This document shows positions 47,403-57,477 of a DNA stretch of 64,000 nt, in pieces. The notes under the pieces are model-generated. The model was not told the origin of the DNA. It made no database searches and saw only the letters and a program-made list of their open reading frames with translations. Each line of letters begins with the position of its first letter. The first letter of the stretch is position 1. Position numbers and translations under genes: made by a program. Source of the DNA: Halodesulfovibrio sp. MK-HDV (GTDB taxonomy: Bacteria; Desulfobacterota; Desulfovibrionia; Desulfovibrionales; Desulfovibrionaceae); NCBI RefSeq assembly GCF_009914765.1, contig NZ_WYDS01000014.1, positions 1 through 64,000 of the forward strand, read 5' to 3'.

Positions 47403-49688
47403 TTACCTACTCAAACCCTCTGCAGACCGAATATGTAGATCCATCTGTGGGAACGCAATTTCGATATTGTGTTTTCTAAACTCTTTGTCAATTTCAAATC
47501 GTAACTCTGAAATAGTCCTTAAAGAATAGTCGATGTCATCAATCCACACTCGAAGGACAAAATCCAGACTACTTGCTCCAAAGTCGTTGAACAGAACCCA
47601 TGCGCTTGGAGTTTTCAAAACATGCGGATGCGCGTTAGCTATTTCCAAAAGCGTATTCTTTACAAGCTCTGTATCTGATCCATAGGCAACACCAATAGCA
47701 AGGTCACGTCGTAGTGTCGGATTATCCTTGGTCCAGTTTGTCACCTGATTGGATATTAAATCAGAGTTTGGAATTATGATCGTAGCATTTTCAAAAGTTT
47801 CAACAACTGTGGTTCTAATATTGATTTTTTTAACAGTAGACCACAGTTCGCCGACTTGAATAATATCTTCTTGTTGGATTGAACGACCGAAAAGCAAGAT
47901 CAACCCACTTACAAAGTTATTAAAGATAGTCTGCATGCCAAAACCAATCCCTACTGAAAGACCACCGGCAATAACAGTCAAACTAGTAAGGTTCACTCCG
48001 AGAACGCTCATGGCTAAAATGCCGAATAAAGCCCATAAAGAATATGAGGTGATCGTCTGTAACGAATGCATGGTTCCACGCTTCGCTCTCGGCCACCCAT
48101 TACCAGTACGCTTAATGTATGTGTGAATTACAGCAATGGCTGCACGAGTCAGGAAAAACAACGCAACGACCATTACAACGTTAAATAGCTGTAGAGAAAA
48201 CCCTTGCCAGCCAAGTGTAAAACCAGCTGTCGCCTTAAATACTCCAGCTCCAAAGAAGTCATAGAGCCAAAGTCCTGCGAGACCGAGTGCCCCAGTCCAT
48301 ATAAGCGGAGACAGAATACCCATAACGAGTGCCCGTATAAATGGATACAAACCGGTTTCCGGCAAGCGTGAAATTCCGTAGACCGCAAGACATGTTCCTG
48401 CCATCCCGATCGTATACGTATAGTAGCCGGTAAATAGAAGCATTCCTCCGAACACAGCCAAGCGCCCGTATCCCATTATTGCTATTACGATGGATAGCAT
48501 AAGCCCCCAAAACCACGGATGTCGAGAGAGTCCGCCTGAATAGCTTATGAATCTACGTTTCATTACATTAATAATGACCGTTGCAATAATAATCCAAAGT
48601 GGAATGGCAAGCTGCTCAGGCATACCAACAACAAGAATTAAGCCACCACCAGCAAAAAGCCATGTCAAAGGAGTTCGAGAAGGCTTGGTGTATTCACTAT
48701 AGGTGCGCCGGATTATATTCCCAGCCCACATTGCGCCGAAGCTATAAATGCTTGCTCCAAAAATAGAGATCACGCCCGTAGTTTGTGGAAAAAAGTTATG
48801 CTCAGTCAGTAAAATAGAGATCCCGACACTTACCACGCCCCATGAAGCACCGAGCTTACGCATTTCAAGTTTATCTTTTTGCTCAAGGAAAATGCGCTTT
48901 CCTGCGAACCAGCCTAGGGCCGTAATAGTGGAGAAGACAATCATGAAAAAGAATGCCTTACTCATCCATCCATCTACGGCATTAGCTAGCCGCCCTTGCC
49001 AAACTGGAAGCCTTAAAGAAAACCAATTTGTAGGAGAAAAGCTGCTTTGCCAAAAATTCTTAGAAAAAGGAGGGTGTTTTCCGGCTAAAAAATAGTTCTG
49101 CCACTTAGTGGGAAGTTCTTGCCCCATGCGAGCTAAAAGAACAGAAGTTCGTTTTTCTAATTTTTCGGCAGAAGCCAACTCTCTTTTAATCCGTGAGAGC
49201 TGTTTTTTTAAAGCCCGTTGAAGTTTTCCTAGTCGTCCAAGATAGCTTTTATAATCACCAACAACCGGAGACAGCTTTTTTAAGTCCTTGGTGTTAAGTT
49301 CTCCTGATGCACTATTTAAACTTTCAATTCGAGCCTCAACCTGACGTTGAAGATCCTTCAACGAGTCAGTAACTTTCGCCAGCTTATTATCCAGAGTAGC
49401 CAAATGCGCGTACAACTCTCGAAGTCCCATCGGAGTGGAACCGGCGATTCCTTGGCTAAGGATTATCTGTTGGTAAGATGAATGATTGGCAAACAAATCT
49501 GTCCTAATCTTATCAAGCTGCTCTGCTCCTGCTTCACGCAGAGCATTTTCTTCATCTTCAAGAATTGCCAACACCTTAAGGCGTTCTGTATCTACAATAC
49601 TTGACTGTTCTTCTACACTCTGAGCAGAGACAGAAAGAGGAATAAGCAGAAGAGAAAATAAATAAAGAGCAATAACAAAACGCTTCAT
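47403..49688 (-). CDS. Large mechanosensitive channel of the MscS family (MscK-like)
   Basis: 761 residues: signal peptide (1-22), a periplasmic coiled-coil region rich in Leu, Lys and Glu (about 25-185), eight to eleven membrane helices (about 240-560), and a C-terminal MscS channel domain (about 560-755). The pore helix and following strand are visible in LSVGIGFGMQTIFNNFVSGL, with GRSIQQEDIIQVG leading into the cytoplasmic beta domain. Such channels release solutes during hypo-osmotic shock, and the K-type with periplasmic domain is also gated by potassium. A glycine-betaine transporter operon nearby fits a marine osmotic lifestyle. It is monocistronic; an 809-base gene-free region lies upstream. 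Confidence 0.9.
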   Translation of the reverse strand: MKRFVIALYLFSLLLIPLSVSAQSVEEQSSIVDTERLKVLAILEDEENALREAGAEQLDKIRTDLFANHSSYQQIILSQGIAGSTPMGLRELYAHLATLDNKLAKVTDSLKDLQRQVEARIESLNSASGELNTKDLKKLSPVVGDYKSYLGRLGKLQRALKKQLSRIKRELASAEKLEKRTSVLLARMGQELPTKWQNYFLAGKHPPFSKNFWQSSFSPTNWFSLRLPVWQGRLANAVDGWMSKAFFFMIVFSTITALGWFAGKRIFLEQKDKLEMRKLGASWGVVSVGISILLTEHNFFPQTTGVISIFGASIYSFGAMWAGNIIRRTYSEYTKPSRTPLTWLFAGGGLILVVGMPEQLAIPLWIIIATVIINVMKRRFISYSGGLSRHPWFWGLMLSIVIAIMGYGRLAVFGGMLLFTGYYTYTIGMAGTCLAVYGISRLPETGLYPFIRALVMGILSPLIWTGALGLAGLWLYDFFGAGVFKATAGFTLGWQGFSLQLFNVVMVVALFFLTRAAIAVIHTYIKRTGNGWPRAKRGTMHSLQTITSYSLWALFGILAMSVLGVNLTSLTVIAGGLSVGIGFGMQTIFNNFVSGLILLFGRSIQQEDIIQVGELWSTVKKINIRTTVVETFENATIIIPNSDLISNQVTNWTKDNPTLRRDLAIGVAYGSDTELVKNTLLEIANAHPHVLKTPSAWVLFNDFGASSLDFVLRVWIDDIDYSLRTISELRFEIDKEFRKHNIEIAFPQMDLHIRSAEGLSR

Positions 49689-50497
49689 CCGATGGTTCCT
49701 TTTGGAAGTGTTCTAAACTTAAGAGTTTCTCAAGTCATGATAACGTGATTATTTAAGCAATTTGCAAGATGTATTGCTTAGGTGAGAAATATTGCAGCAC
49801 AGTGAACGCACTTTAGAGCTAACTATCCACCTTGCTACACAAGGTCTTCATTAAGCTGTCAGCACGTATTTTTACTACCACCATCCAATTCTCAGCCGCA
49901 AGCCCTCTTTCTCGCTTTCAAGGGTGGGTTTCAACATTGTGAAGCCACTATAGTAACTAAATTATGAGGTTAAGAATGGGAGAAATGAATGCATTTACTT
50001 TTCTATTTCTATGGAGCTGTCTATGTCTTGTTTCCTTGTTACATGAATAGTCTTCACGAAAAAGCATCTACTTCTTAGTTTCAAATATGATCTAATCCAA
50101 TAAGCCTCATAAAAACAGAATATTAGAATGAAGAGTTGTAAAGTTAGAAACTGGTACCATTATCCAATGCTCTGTACCCTATACCTTTTTCCCGAAATGA
50201 GACTTCTAGCCGCCCTTCACGACTCCATATATATGGATGTATTTAAACACTGAACTTGCCTGTGTGTGGCGTCTAAATACAAAAAAAGCTCTTACACTTT
50301 CGTGTAAGAGCTTAGATTGCTTAGGGTCCCAAGGGATAAGCCTTTTATTGATTGAAAAGGAGTGCAACATAAAATAGTTAGGCTGCCCTTTTCACATTCA
50401 AAAGTTTTTAAAAACTTGAATCACACAAGCCTATACACAGCTTGTACCGATAAAAAGACTATAGCCGATTGGAACTTCATATTGAGAACAGGTAATG
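49689..50497. other. 809-base gene-free region with a terminator
   Basis: Between the divergent ends of the MscS-type gene (promoter side) and the proX gene (3' side). The minus-strand terminator AAGCTCTTACAC/GTGTAAGAGCTT (50286-50313), with an A7 on the plus strand, ends the pro operon. No further gene, repeat or RNA motif was recognised. Confidence 0.55.
50281..50313 (-). terminator. Terminator of the glycine-betaine operon
   Basis: A perfect 12-base stem and a 4-base loop with seven T on the minus strand, about 185 bases past the proX stop. Confidence 0.75.
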
Positions 50498-51523
50498 CTA
50501 CTCAGCAGCTTTGCGAGCTTCTGCAAGCCATGCGTCCCATTTCTCTTTGTTTTTTTCTATCCAAGCGTTGACATGACGTTCGACATCTTTTGGTGATTTT
50601 TCACCAGCATTCATAAGACTGTTTTGCTCGTTAATATCAACCAGCGGCAAGGTGAAAACTTCAAAGAAACGTTTTGCAGCCGGGTTTTTTTCTGCAAATT
50701 TAATATTTGCGACGACACGAATATCAGAAGCTGCCCAACCCATTTTCAGAGGGCTGCTTATTGCGCCTGACAGGTTTTCTACAGTCATGCTATCAACAAC
50801 ATCTAATTCATCTTTTGACGGGATAATTTTTGGAACATTGATCCAAACAACATCTTTACCCGGCTGTAACTTAAACACGGTCCAGTTTGGTGTCCATGTA
50901 TAGAAGAACACTGGTTCACCAGCCTGATGAGCTCCAAGATTTGCTGCCATGCTTGCTTCATAAGCAGCTTTGATTGGCTTTACATACTTTTTGAGGTCAT
51001 AAATTTTCAGATGACGATCGATATCACGCTCACAGGCCCAGCCTGGAGGGCACGCAGTTAAATCAGCTTTGCCGTCACCAGTTTTATCGAACGCGGCTAT
51101 AACTTCAGGGCGTTTAAAGTCATCTAAGCTTGTAATATTAAGCTCTTCTGCAATTTTTTTGCTAACAAGATAGCCCTGTAAGCCCCCAGCTTTAACAACA
51201 TAGCCATACACGGCTGCATGTTCAAAGAAATCTCCGCCCATGTAGCTTTTATGGTTAGGAAGCCATCCACTTGGCCAATAATCAACGTCACCCATGACAA
51301 TTGATTTGTAGGCAAGAGCATTCGCCAAATCTTTTGGTTTTTTTACGTCATATCCGAGCTCTTCGAGCCCTTTTTTAATTAATGCAGACTGGAAAAAACT
51401 GGTGCTCCAAGTAGCGCGAGCAGGCTTAATCACAACACCTTTTCCTGGAAGCATAGAGTCAGCAAAGGCCTGACTTGAAAACAAACAAAGAACTATCGTT
51501 AACAGCACAATACGCTTAAACAT
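50498..51523 (-). CDS. proX: Glycine betaine/proline betaine substrate-binding protein
   Basis: 341 residues from the ATG six bases after AGAGGA; an extension of six codons to 51541 has no box. Signal peptide 1-22 (LFSSQAFA). The mature OpuAC-type fold contains the aromatic residues expected for a trimethylammonium cage: the DVDYWPSGWLPNH segment near 85-97 and FFYTWTPNWTVFKLQPGKDVVWINVP near 215-240 (two stretches). It captures glycine betaine or proline betaine for the ABC importer encoded by proV and proW just upstream. The operon order is proV-proW-proX. Confidence 0.92.
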   Translation of the reverse strand: MFKRIVLLTIVLCLFSSQAFADSMLPGKGVVIKPARATWSTSFFQSALIKKGLEELGYDVKKPKDLANALAYKSIVMGDVDYWPSGWLPNHKSYMGGDFFEHAAVYGYVVKAGGLQGYLVSKKIAEELNITSLDDFKRPEVIAAFDKTGDGKADLTACPPGWACERDIDRHLKIYDLKKYVKPIKAAYEASMAANLGAHQAGEPVFFYTWTPNWTVFKLQPGKDVVWINVPKIIPSKDELDVVDSMTVENLSGAISSPLKMGWAASDIRVVANIKFAEKNPAAKRFFEVFTLPLVDINEQNSLMNAGEKSPKDVERHVNAWIEKNKEKWDAWLAEARKAAE

Positions 51524-51553
51524 TACTTTCCTCTTTTTCATAAGTTGCTAAAT

Positions 51554-52403
51554 CTATTTGCTAGCTATGGACTGAGTTAATCTATCCAAAATTACTGCAA
51601 GTAGAACAATTGCAAGGCCACCCACGGCTGCCTGACCTGTGTCCAAGGTGTTCAAACCAAGAACTACAGGAGCACCGAGACCACCTGCTCCAATCAACGC
51701 AGCGATTACAACCATTGAAAGTGCCATCATAATGGTCTGGTTCAATCCTGCTAGAATGGTTGGTAAGGCCAACGGAAGCTGCACTTGCGTTAAAACTTGG
51801 AATTCGCTTGCTCCAAAAGCTTGAGCCGCTTCTACTAACTCAGGATGAACCTGACGTATTCCCAAACATGTCAATCTGATAATCGGAGGTACTGCGAAGA
51901 TAATTGTTGCAATAACACCCGCAGTGTTGCCGATTGAAAACAGCATTACAATTGGTACTAGATACACAAACGCCGGAGTTGTTTGCATTGCATCAAGGAC
52001 AGGCCGAAGTGCAGATTCAAAAAGAGCGTTACGGCCGGCCAACACGCCAAGCGGTACGCCAATAATTGCACAGAAAAGAACCGAAGCTATGACCATCGCT
52101 AGTGTCGTCATGGTCGCTTCCCACAGCCCCAAACAGGCTATGAGTACAAACGAAAGCAAGGAAAAAAATTGCAAGTCGCTTGCCTGAAAATTTCCATGCA
52201 AGAAGGGCAATAAGTATGATTGGAATATAAAAAGGAAGAGCAGTTAGCCCAGAAGTCAGGCTTGTTAACGTCACTTCAACTGGAATTTTGATTACCTGAA
52301 AAAAGTCTCGAAAGTTATATACGAGCCAATTAATGCCTTCTGAAATCCATTCTGAAAGAGGAATAATGCTCTCGTCTAAAGGAATAAAGTCTCCACTAAG
52401 CAT
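51554..52403 (-). pseudogene. proW: Glycine betaine ABC permease, frameshifted in an A7 run
   Basis: Two minus-strand frames make one permease of about 282 residues. The first (from 52403, overlapping proV by eight bases) carries LSEWISEGINWLVYNFRDFF and the first helices to KRLAIFF. The second resumes at [18 protein letters not shown] and holds the membrane domain with the EAA-type loop [20 protein letters not shown] and the C-terminal [18 protein letters not shown]. The change of frame sits at the T7 run on the minus strand (plus 52162-52168). One extra T restores continuity. If real it inactivates the importer, although proX and proV are intact. Confidence 0.86.
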
Positions 52404-53637
52404 GACATACCTCTTCTACTGAATGTAAAATCCGCTCTGGTTGATGCAGGATACGTAAAAAACGGCTCTTAGATACAACACCCATAAAGCGTCCGTCATC
52501 ATTCAAGACAGGAACTGGACAAGGACTGCCGGCAACAATTGGTTGAATGTCCGTAAGCACATCCCTTAGCCCAATGTTTACCACGTCGTCTAAATATGCT
52601 TCTGTCAAAGTAGATGAAGCATTCCCCAGTTCAGCAGCTGTACGCAAGCTTTCTGAAGAAACGACGCCAATCAATTTTTTCTCTGGGGTCAAAATATAGC
52701 AATAATCGCGGTCACTATTGCTGAGATATTCTTGAGTAGCAGGAATATTCCCACCTTTTGTGATTATAAGCGTAGGATGGTTATTTAAGACAATATCTTG
52801 AGTTGTTAAAATGCCTGTAGGGTCAACACCCTTAAAGAACGATTTAACATAGTCATTGGCAGGCGAACGTAAGATTTCTTCTGCTGAACCAACTTGAACG
52901 ACAACGCCATCCTGCATAATTGCAATGCGGTCGCCGATTCGTATCGCTTCATCAAGATCATGAGAAATAAAGATAATGGTTCGCTGATGCTGCTGCTGTA
53001 AATTTAGAAGCTCATCCTGCATTTCTGCTCTAATGAGCGGATCAAGAGCAGAAAAGGCTTCATCCATCAACATGATTTCAGGATCAACCGCAAGTGCTCG
53101 AGCTAACCCGACACGCTGCTGCATCCCGCCACTAAGCTGAGAAGGAGAAGCGTTCTCCCATCCGGAAAGGCCAACTTGTTCGAGGGATTCTTTTGCGCGA
53201 ATATTTCTTTGCTCTTCAGGAACACCTGAAAGCTTAAGACCGAAAGCAGTATTTTCAAGAACAGTAAGATGAGGCATTAAGGCAAAAGACTGAAAGACCA
53301 TGCTCATATTATGAAGTCGAAATTGCACAAGTTCATCGTGGGACATAGCAGTAATGTCTTTTCCGTCGACGATGACACTGCCAGCGTTTGGTTCGATCAA
53401 TCTATTCAACATTCGTACTAATGTTGATTTACCAGAACCTGAGAGGCCCATGATAACAAAGATTTCACCTTCATAAATCGTAAATGATGCACCCTGTACA
53501 CCAACGCTCAGCCCAGTGCTTTTGTAGATCTCTTCTTTAGAAACCCCTTGCTCGAGTAAAGGCAGCGCCCGATTACTCTTCGTTCCAAAAATCTTATATA
53601 AGTCTTTAACAACCACTTTTCCATCTTGAAGATGCAT
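52396..53637 (-). CDS. proV: Glycine betaine/proline betaine ABC ATPase with CBS domains
   Basis: 413 residues: an N-terminal extension (about 1-45, containing SVGVQGASF), an ATPase domain with Walker A GLSGSGKST (64-72), signature LSGGMQQR near 168, Walker B IMLMDEAFSALDP and switch histidine ISHD, followed by two CBS repeats (about 285-410). These tails sense ionic strength or nucleotides in OpuA/ProV transporters. It energises ProW. First gene of the operon; a PAS-LuxR gene lies 115 bases upstream on the same strand. Confidence 0.95.
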   Translation of the reverse strand: MHLQDGKVVVKDLYKIFGTKSNRALPLLEQGVSKEEIYKSTGLSVGVQGASFTIYEGEIFVIMGLSGSGKSTLVRMLNRLIEPNAGSVIVDGKDITAMSHDELVQFRLHNMSMVFQSFALMPHLTVLENTAFGLKLSGVPEEQRNIRAKESLEQVGLSGWENASPSQLSGGMQQRVGLARALAVDPEIMLMDEAFSALDPLIRAEMQDELLNLQQQHQRTIIFISHDLDEAIRIGDRIAIMQDGVVVQVGSAEEILRSPANDYVKSFFKGVDPTGILTTQDIVLNNHPTLIITKGGNIPATQEYLSNSDRDYCYILTPEKKLIGVVSSESLRTAAELGNASSTLTEAYLDDVVNIGLRDVLTDIQPIVAGSPCPVPVLNDDGRFMGVVSKSRFLRILHQPERILHSVEEVCHA

Positions 53638-53751
53638 TTAAACCTCATAATTATTGTTGATGAGCTATGAGGCTAATGATTATCGGGGATGACTACAAGG
53701 GGGGGAGACGGGGACACTTCGGGGGTGTGTAAAGATGCAACGTATACCCGA

Positions 53752-54966
53752 TTATTCTAAGTCAAGGTCTACCCGATTGGCTAAATATGTTGTCAAAGAA
53801 ATCTTAGTTCCGCTTAATTTCAGCTTCTTACGAATGTTTTTACGATGACTTTGCAGTGTTTCGAAGGAAATATTTAAAAGTTCAGAGATTTCTCTCCCCT
53901 TCATTCCGACTCGAATAAGCTTACAAATCTCGAGTTGTCTTGTTGATAGCGACAGCAATTCGTCCGATACTTCCGTGCTGCTTTCTGAAAACTCTTCAAG
54001 GTGTGATTTAAGGATTCCGCTATAACTTCGGCGCAAGTCTTGGGAAGAAACTTCGGCTATGATATCGATTGTTGGTAATAAATACTGCTTAACTTGCTCC
54101 AGTACTTCTTCACGAACCTCTTGCTTTCCTTCGTCAACGGTACGGAGAACAGTGCGCAAGGTATTGTCCATTGACTCCAACTCTTCTTCACGATCTTTAA
54201 GGTTCTCTTCTAATTCTGTACGAATACTTAGATCTTTCAAAATAACTTGATATAGAAGCTGATCAGACAACCGAACCTGTTTTATTGTGACTAAAACAGG
54301 AATTTCTTCATTTGGGCGATTTATAGCAACAAGCTCCCCACCCCAAATTTTTCCACCCGTCAGTCCAGCGATTCCAGATAGCACAACCTGCTTTAATGAT
54401 TTTTTTATTATTGAAAAAAAGGAAACAGCATCATCTTCAATGCCCAAAAGACCAAACTGCTTTATAGCTTTCGGGTTTGCACTAAGAATAGTAAAATGCT
54501 CATCAGCTAGAATTGTTGGGTCTGGAGCCGCATCAAAGAGCGCTGCAAACAATTTAAACGAATCTTTTCTTGCAATAATATTATCTTGCAGATGTCCTTC
54601 ATATGTCTCTTGTAGCTCCGTTAACGGAGATACAGTCGCAACAAAGCCACCTTTCGGAGCAAGCACCTTCGGAATTGGAATAACCCAAATGTTGCAATCC
54701 CCTTGTTCAAGTAAAGAAACTCGACAAGCTTTTCCCGGAGGATAAAGGGACAACATTTCATTAATATCTTTAGCTGCAATATTTAAGAGAGACCACAACG
54801 GCTTGCCCGTCACATCTATTTTCCAAAAATTACGAGCACCAACGCTGTTCTTGATAACAACACCTTGGTCATCACAAAAAAGAACAACATCTTCCAATGA
54901 ATCTGTCAGTTCTTGAAAAGACTCTTCGAATTCCGGTTCTATCAAGTTCAGTAACGTATCTTGCAT
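53752..54966 (-). CDS. PAS-domain LuxR-type transcriptional regulator
   Basis: 404 residues. It has two PAS-like domains (about 20-120, weak; about 140-250, with LFDAAPDPTILADEHFTIL), a long coiled coil (about 252-300, LEENLKDREEELESMDNTLR), and a C-terminal LuxR helix-turn-helix (about 340-400, LSTRQLEICKLIRVGMKGREISELLNI in two segments). This PAS-coil-HTH plan is common in Desulfovibrio. It has no receiver domain, so it responds to a ligand or redox change directly. Its position just upstream of proV suggests control of the betaine importer, but it could be an orphan regulator. The gap to proV (about 115 bases) contains a G-rich stretch and no clear operator. Confidence 0.85.
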   Translation of the reverse strand: MQDTLLNLIEPEFEESFQELTDSLEDVVLFCDDQGVVIKNSVGARNFWKIDVTGKPLWSLLNIAAKDINEMLSLYPPGKACRVSLLEQGDCNIWVIPIPKVLAPKGGFVATVSPLTELQETYEGHLQDNIIARKDSFKLFAALFDAAPDPTILADEHFTILSANPKAIKQFGLLGIEDDAVSFFSIIKKSLKQVVLSGIAGLTGGKIWGGELVAINRPNEEIPVLVTIKQVRLSDQLLYQVILKDLSIRTELEENLKDREEELESMDNTLRTVLRTVDEGKQEVREEVLEQVKQYLLPTIDIIAEVSSQDLRRSYSGILKSHLEEFSESSTEVSDELLSLSTRQLEICKLIRVGMKGREISELLNISFETLQSHRKNIRKKLKLSGTKISLTTYLANRVDLDLE

Positions 54967-55251
54967 AGATCTCCTATTCGATCACTCAATTCATATTTTA
55001 AGCCGAAACACCTTGATACCTGAAAAAAAGAATTGTTGCAAAAACAGGACAGATTTCCTTAAAAAAAACGAAAAGACGCTTTTACGCTGCTTATGTCGCC
55101 GATTAGTTGAAAGATAACTTACTAAAAACGATGGGCTTCGACTTATTTCAAATTTTCCGGGTACTATTCCATTGTAGATGTTCCAGGAGTGGTTTGAGCC
55201 GCAGTCGTCAGTAAACTTAAGAGGTGGTTGATATGGTCCCGTGAGTTATTT

Positions 55252-56403
55252 TCATATCTCCGTAGCAGGTAATGTAAAAACAATTGGAATAATTAGGAGA
55301 GGGACAAACGAAATGGATGCCAGAACGAACCATATTCCATAATGATCAGCTACTGAGCCTAAAAGAGGAGCGACAAGGCCACCGATGGAAAAAGCAACTC
55401 CTAGCGTCATGCCCGATGAAAATCCGATATGGTTTGGAAGATATTTTTGTCCGCTCACAATTGTCGGCCCATAAGTCATTAACAGAAATGCACCTGTAGG
55501 AATAAGAAGAAGAGTCGCAATATGAACATTATCAAACCATGCTAGTGCAGGTAAACAAGGACTTAGGCAAACGCACCCTAAAATGATGATTTTGACATGA
55601 CCAAAACGATCCGCCAGCTTTCCTCCGAGTAAAGTCCCAACGACTCCTGACATGGAAAATACTGTTAATGCTGCAGCGCCAGCAGTTTCAGACTGATGAA
55701 GAACCTTGACCCAATACAATGGAATAAAAGTTATTAATCCATAAAAGACAATCGACTTACCAATGATAGTCAGAGTAAGTTTCAGAAATGCGTTCCAGTT
55801 GTCTTTTTTGGGAGCTGATTCGTTATGTGCGACAACGACATTTTCAATTTTCTCCAAAGACTCAAAAGAAGAAGATTGCGTGAGCATTAAAAGAATAGTG
55901 AGACTTGCCGGAATCAACATTACTATCGATCCCTCAAGCCCCCAGTGAAGAACAGATGTTGTAATTAGCAGAGGTCCCAGAGCAAAACCAAGGCTACCCC
56001 CAACACCAAAAATACTCATTGCTGTTGCTTTCTTCAATCCACCCGCAAAATTTACATAACGAGCCGCTTCAGGATGAAATGCAGCACTGCCAATTCCACA
56101 AATAACAACAGTCGTTATTAAAGCGAGATAGCTAGGAGCAAAGCCGATCATTGCAAACCCACTACTTGCCAGAAAAAGCGCTGCGGGAATAATCCATTTG
56201 TAAGAAAGTCGATCTGCTAAATACCCGAACAAGGGTTGAACCATTGTTGAAGTAAGAGTGAAAGCAAACACAATTCCTGTCGCAGCCGTATAAGACAAGT
56301 TGTTTTGCGTAATCAAAAATGGCAACAACGCAACGATTGCCCCTTGATTAAGATCGTTTGTTAAGTGCCCCGCAGACAGCATTCCAACCATTCGAATATT
56401 CAT
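55252..56403 (-). CDS. MFS exporter of the fosmidomycin-resistance (Fsr) type
   Basis: A 383-residue inner-membrane protein with twelve predicted helices. The early motif GHLTNDLNQGAIVALLPFL is typical of Fsr. CGIGSAAFHPEAARYVN near residue 98, and GGSLGFALGPLL near 135, are its family signatures, and the second-half repeat SGVVGTLLGGKLADRFG marks the MFS motif A. Fsr exports fosmidomycin and probably other small anionic compounds; the natural substrate is unknown. It is divergent from an AraC-family gene 88 bases away, which probably regulates it. Confidence 0.88.
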   Translation of the reverse strand: MNIRMVGMLSAGHLTNDLNQGAIVALLPFLITQNNLSYTAATGIVFAFTLTSTMVQPLFGYLADRLSYKWIIPAALFLASSGFAMIGFAPSYLALITTVVICGIGSAAFHPEAARYVNFAGGLKKATAMSIFGVGGSLGFALGPLLITTSVLHWGLEGSIVMLIPASLTILLMLTQSSSFESLEKIENVVVAHNESAPKKDNWNAFLKLTLTIIGKSIVFYGLITFIPLYWVKVLHQSETAGAAALTVFSMSGVVGTLLGGKLADRFGHVKIIILGCVCLSPCLPALAWFDNVHIATLLLIPTGAFLLMTYGPTIVSGQKYLPNHIGFSSGMTLGVAFSIGGLVAPLLGSVADHYGIWFVLASISFVPLLIIPIVFTLPATEI

Positions 56404-56491
56404 ACTATTGTTCCATAATTATAGATAATTTAAGATTTTCAATAACGCACGAATGTACTTTATCAACAAATAGTTATATCTTTCTCGCGAT

Positions 56492-57307
56492 ATGAAGACA
56501 AAAATTATCTCAAATCAGACAAATACATATGGAGAGGATTTTCCTGACAGATTGATGGACAGTCCACATAGGATAATTGCCACACAAGCCGACTATCCAG
56601 ACGGACTTTCATATCCATTTCATCACCATCTTCCTATTCAATTTTTGTACGCTTCGGAAGGTGTAATGACGGTGACAACACCGCAAGGTATTTGGGTTGT
56701 TCCACCATTTCGTGGAGTTTGGATTCCTTCAGAGACCAAACACCAAATATTTGCTCCCGGGTATCTATCTTTGCGCTCACTTTACATAAGGCCAGAGACA
56801 ATATGCGATCTTCCTACGCAATGTTGTGTGGTATCTGTTCCACCTCTTCTCAGAGAGTTGATTCTTCATGCGGCTGAATTCCCAGTAGACTATCTTCACA
56901 ATAGTCCAGAGGAGCGGGTCATGGATGTCATTTTAGATATGATTCAAGCTCTAGACACAGCCCCTTTGCAGCTCCCAGTGCCTCAAGATGAACGTCTTCT
57001 TAAGATCACGGCCCATATTATCCAAAATCCAGCATGCCAAAGACGATTGGACGAATGGGGGCATATTATTGGGGCAACAAGCAGAACTTTAACGCGCCTG
57101 TTTCATAAAGAAACCGGGATGAGTTTCAGCCAATGGCGACAACAGGCTAGATTGTTAGAAGCCTTACGGCAATTAGCGTGTGGGGAATCAGTAACTTCCG
57201 TGGCTATGAACCTTGGATATGATAGCGTGAGTGCGTTCGTAGCGATGTTTCGTAAAAACCTTGGAAGCACTCCGGGGCAGTATTTCAATTCCCCACCATA
57301 TAAGTGA
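56492..57307 (+). CDS. AraC-family transcriptional regulator
   Basis: 271 residues: an N-terminal cupin-like sensing domain (about 30-110, YPFHHHLPIQFLYASEGVM with a histidine cluster) and a C-terminal pair of helix-turn-helix motifs (about 170-265; RTLTRLFHKETGMSFSQW and the second helix VAMNLGYDSVSAFVAMFRK). It probably binds the 88-base gap shared with the divergent Fsr-like exporter and activates it when a ligand enters the cupin pocket. Confidence 0.9.
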   Translation: MKTKIISNQTNTYGEDFPDRLMDSPHRIIATQADYPDGLSYPFHHHLPIQFLYASEGVMTVTTPQGIWVVPPFRGVWIPSETKHQIFAPGYLSLRSLYIRPETICDLPTQCCVVSVPPLLRELILHAAEFPVDYLHNSPEERVMDVILDMIQALDTAPLQLPVPQDERLLKITAHIIQNPACQRRLDEWGHIIGATSRTLTRLFHKETGMSFSQWRQQARLLEALRQLACGESVTSVAMNLGYDSVSAFVAMFRKNLGSTPGQYFNSPPYK

Positions 57308-57477
57308 GGAATTGAGAATAAGACTAGGGAAGGGAGGAGATGAATGGCATAGAAAGTAATTTTTTTTAAAGCCAAGGAAACTATAGCGCTTTTGGGTACT
57401 GCTCAGGTAGTAGGCTCTATGGAAAGATTACAACGCGATGAAATTGACCTGATAACAACGTGCGCCATGTGTTGCTA

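Noticed and set aside
50362-50571. 69-codon plus-strand frame at the end of proX
   Set aside because: Overlaps the proX 3' end on the other strand and has no ribosome site or family.
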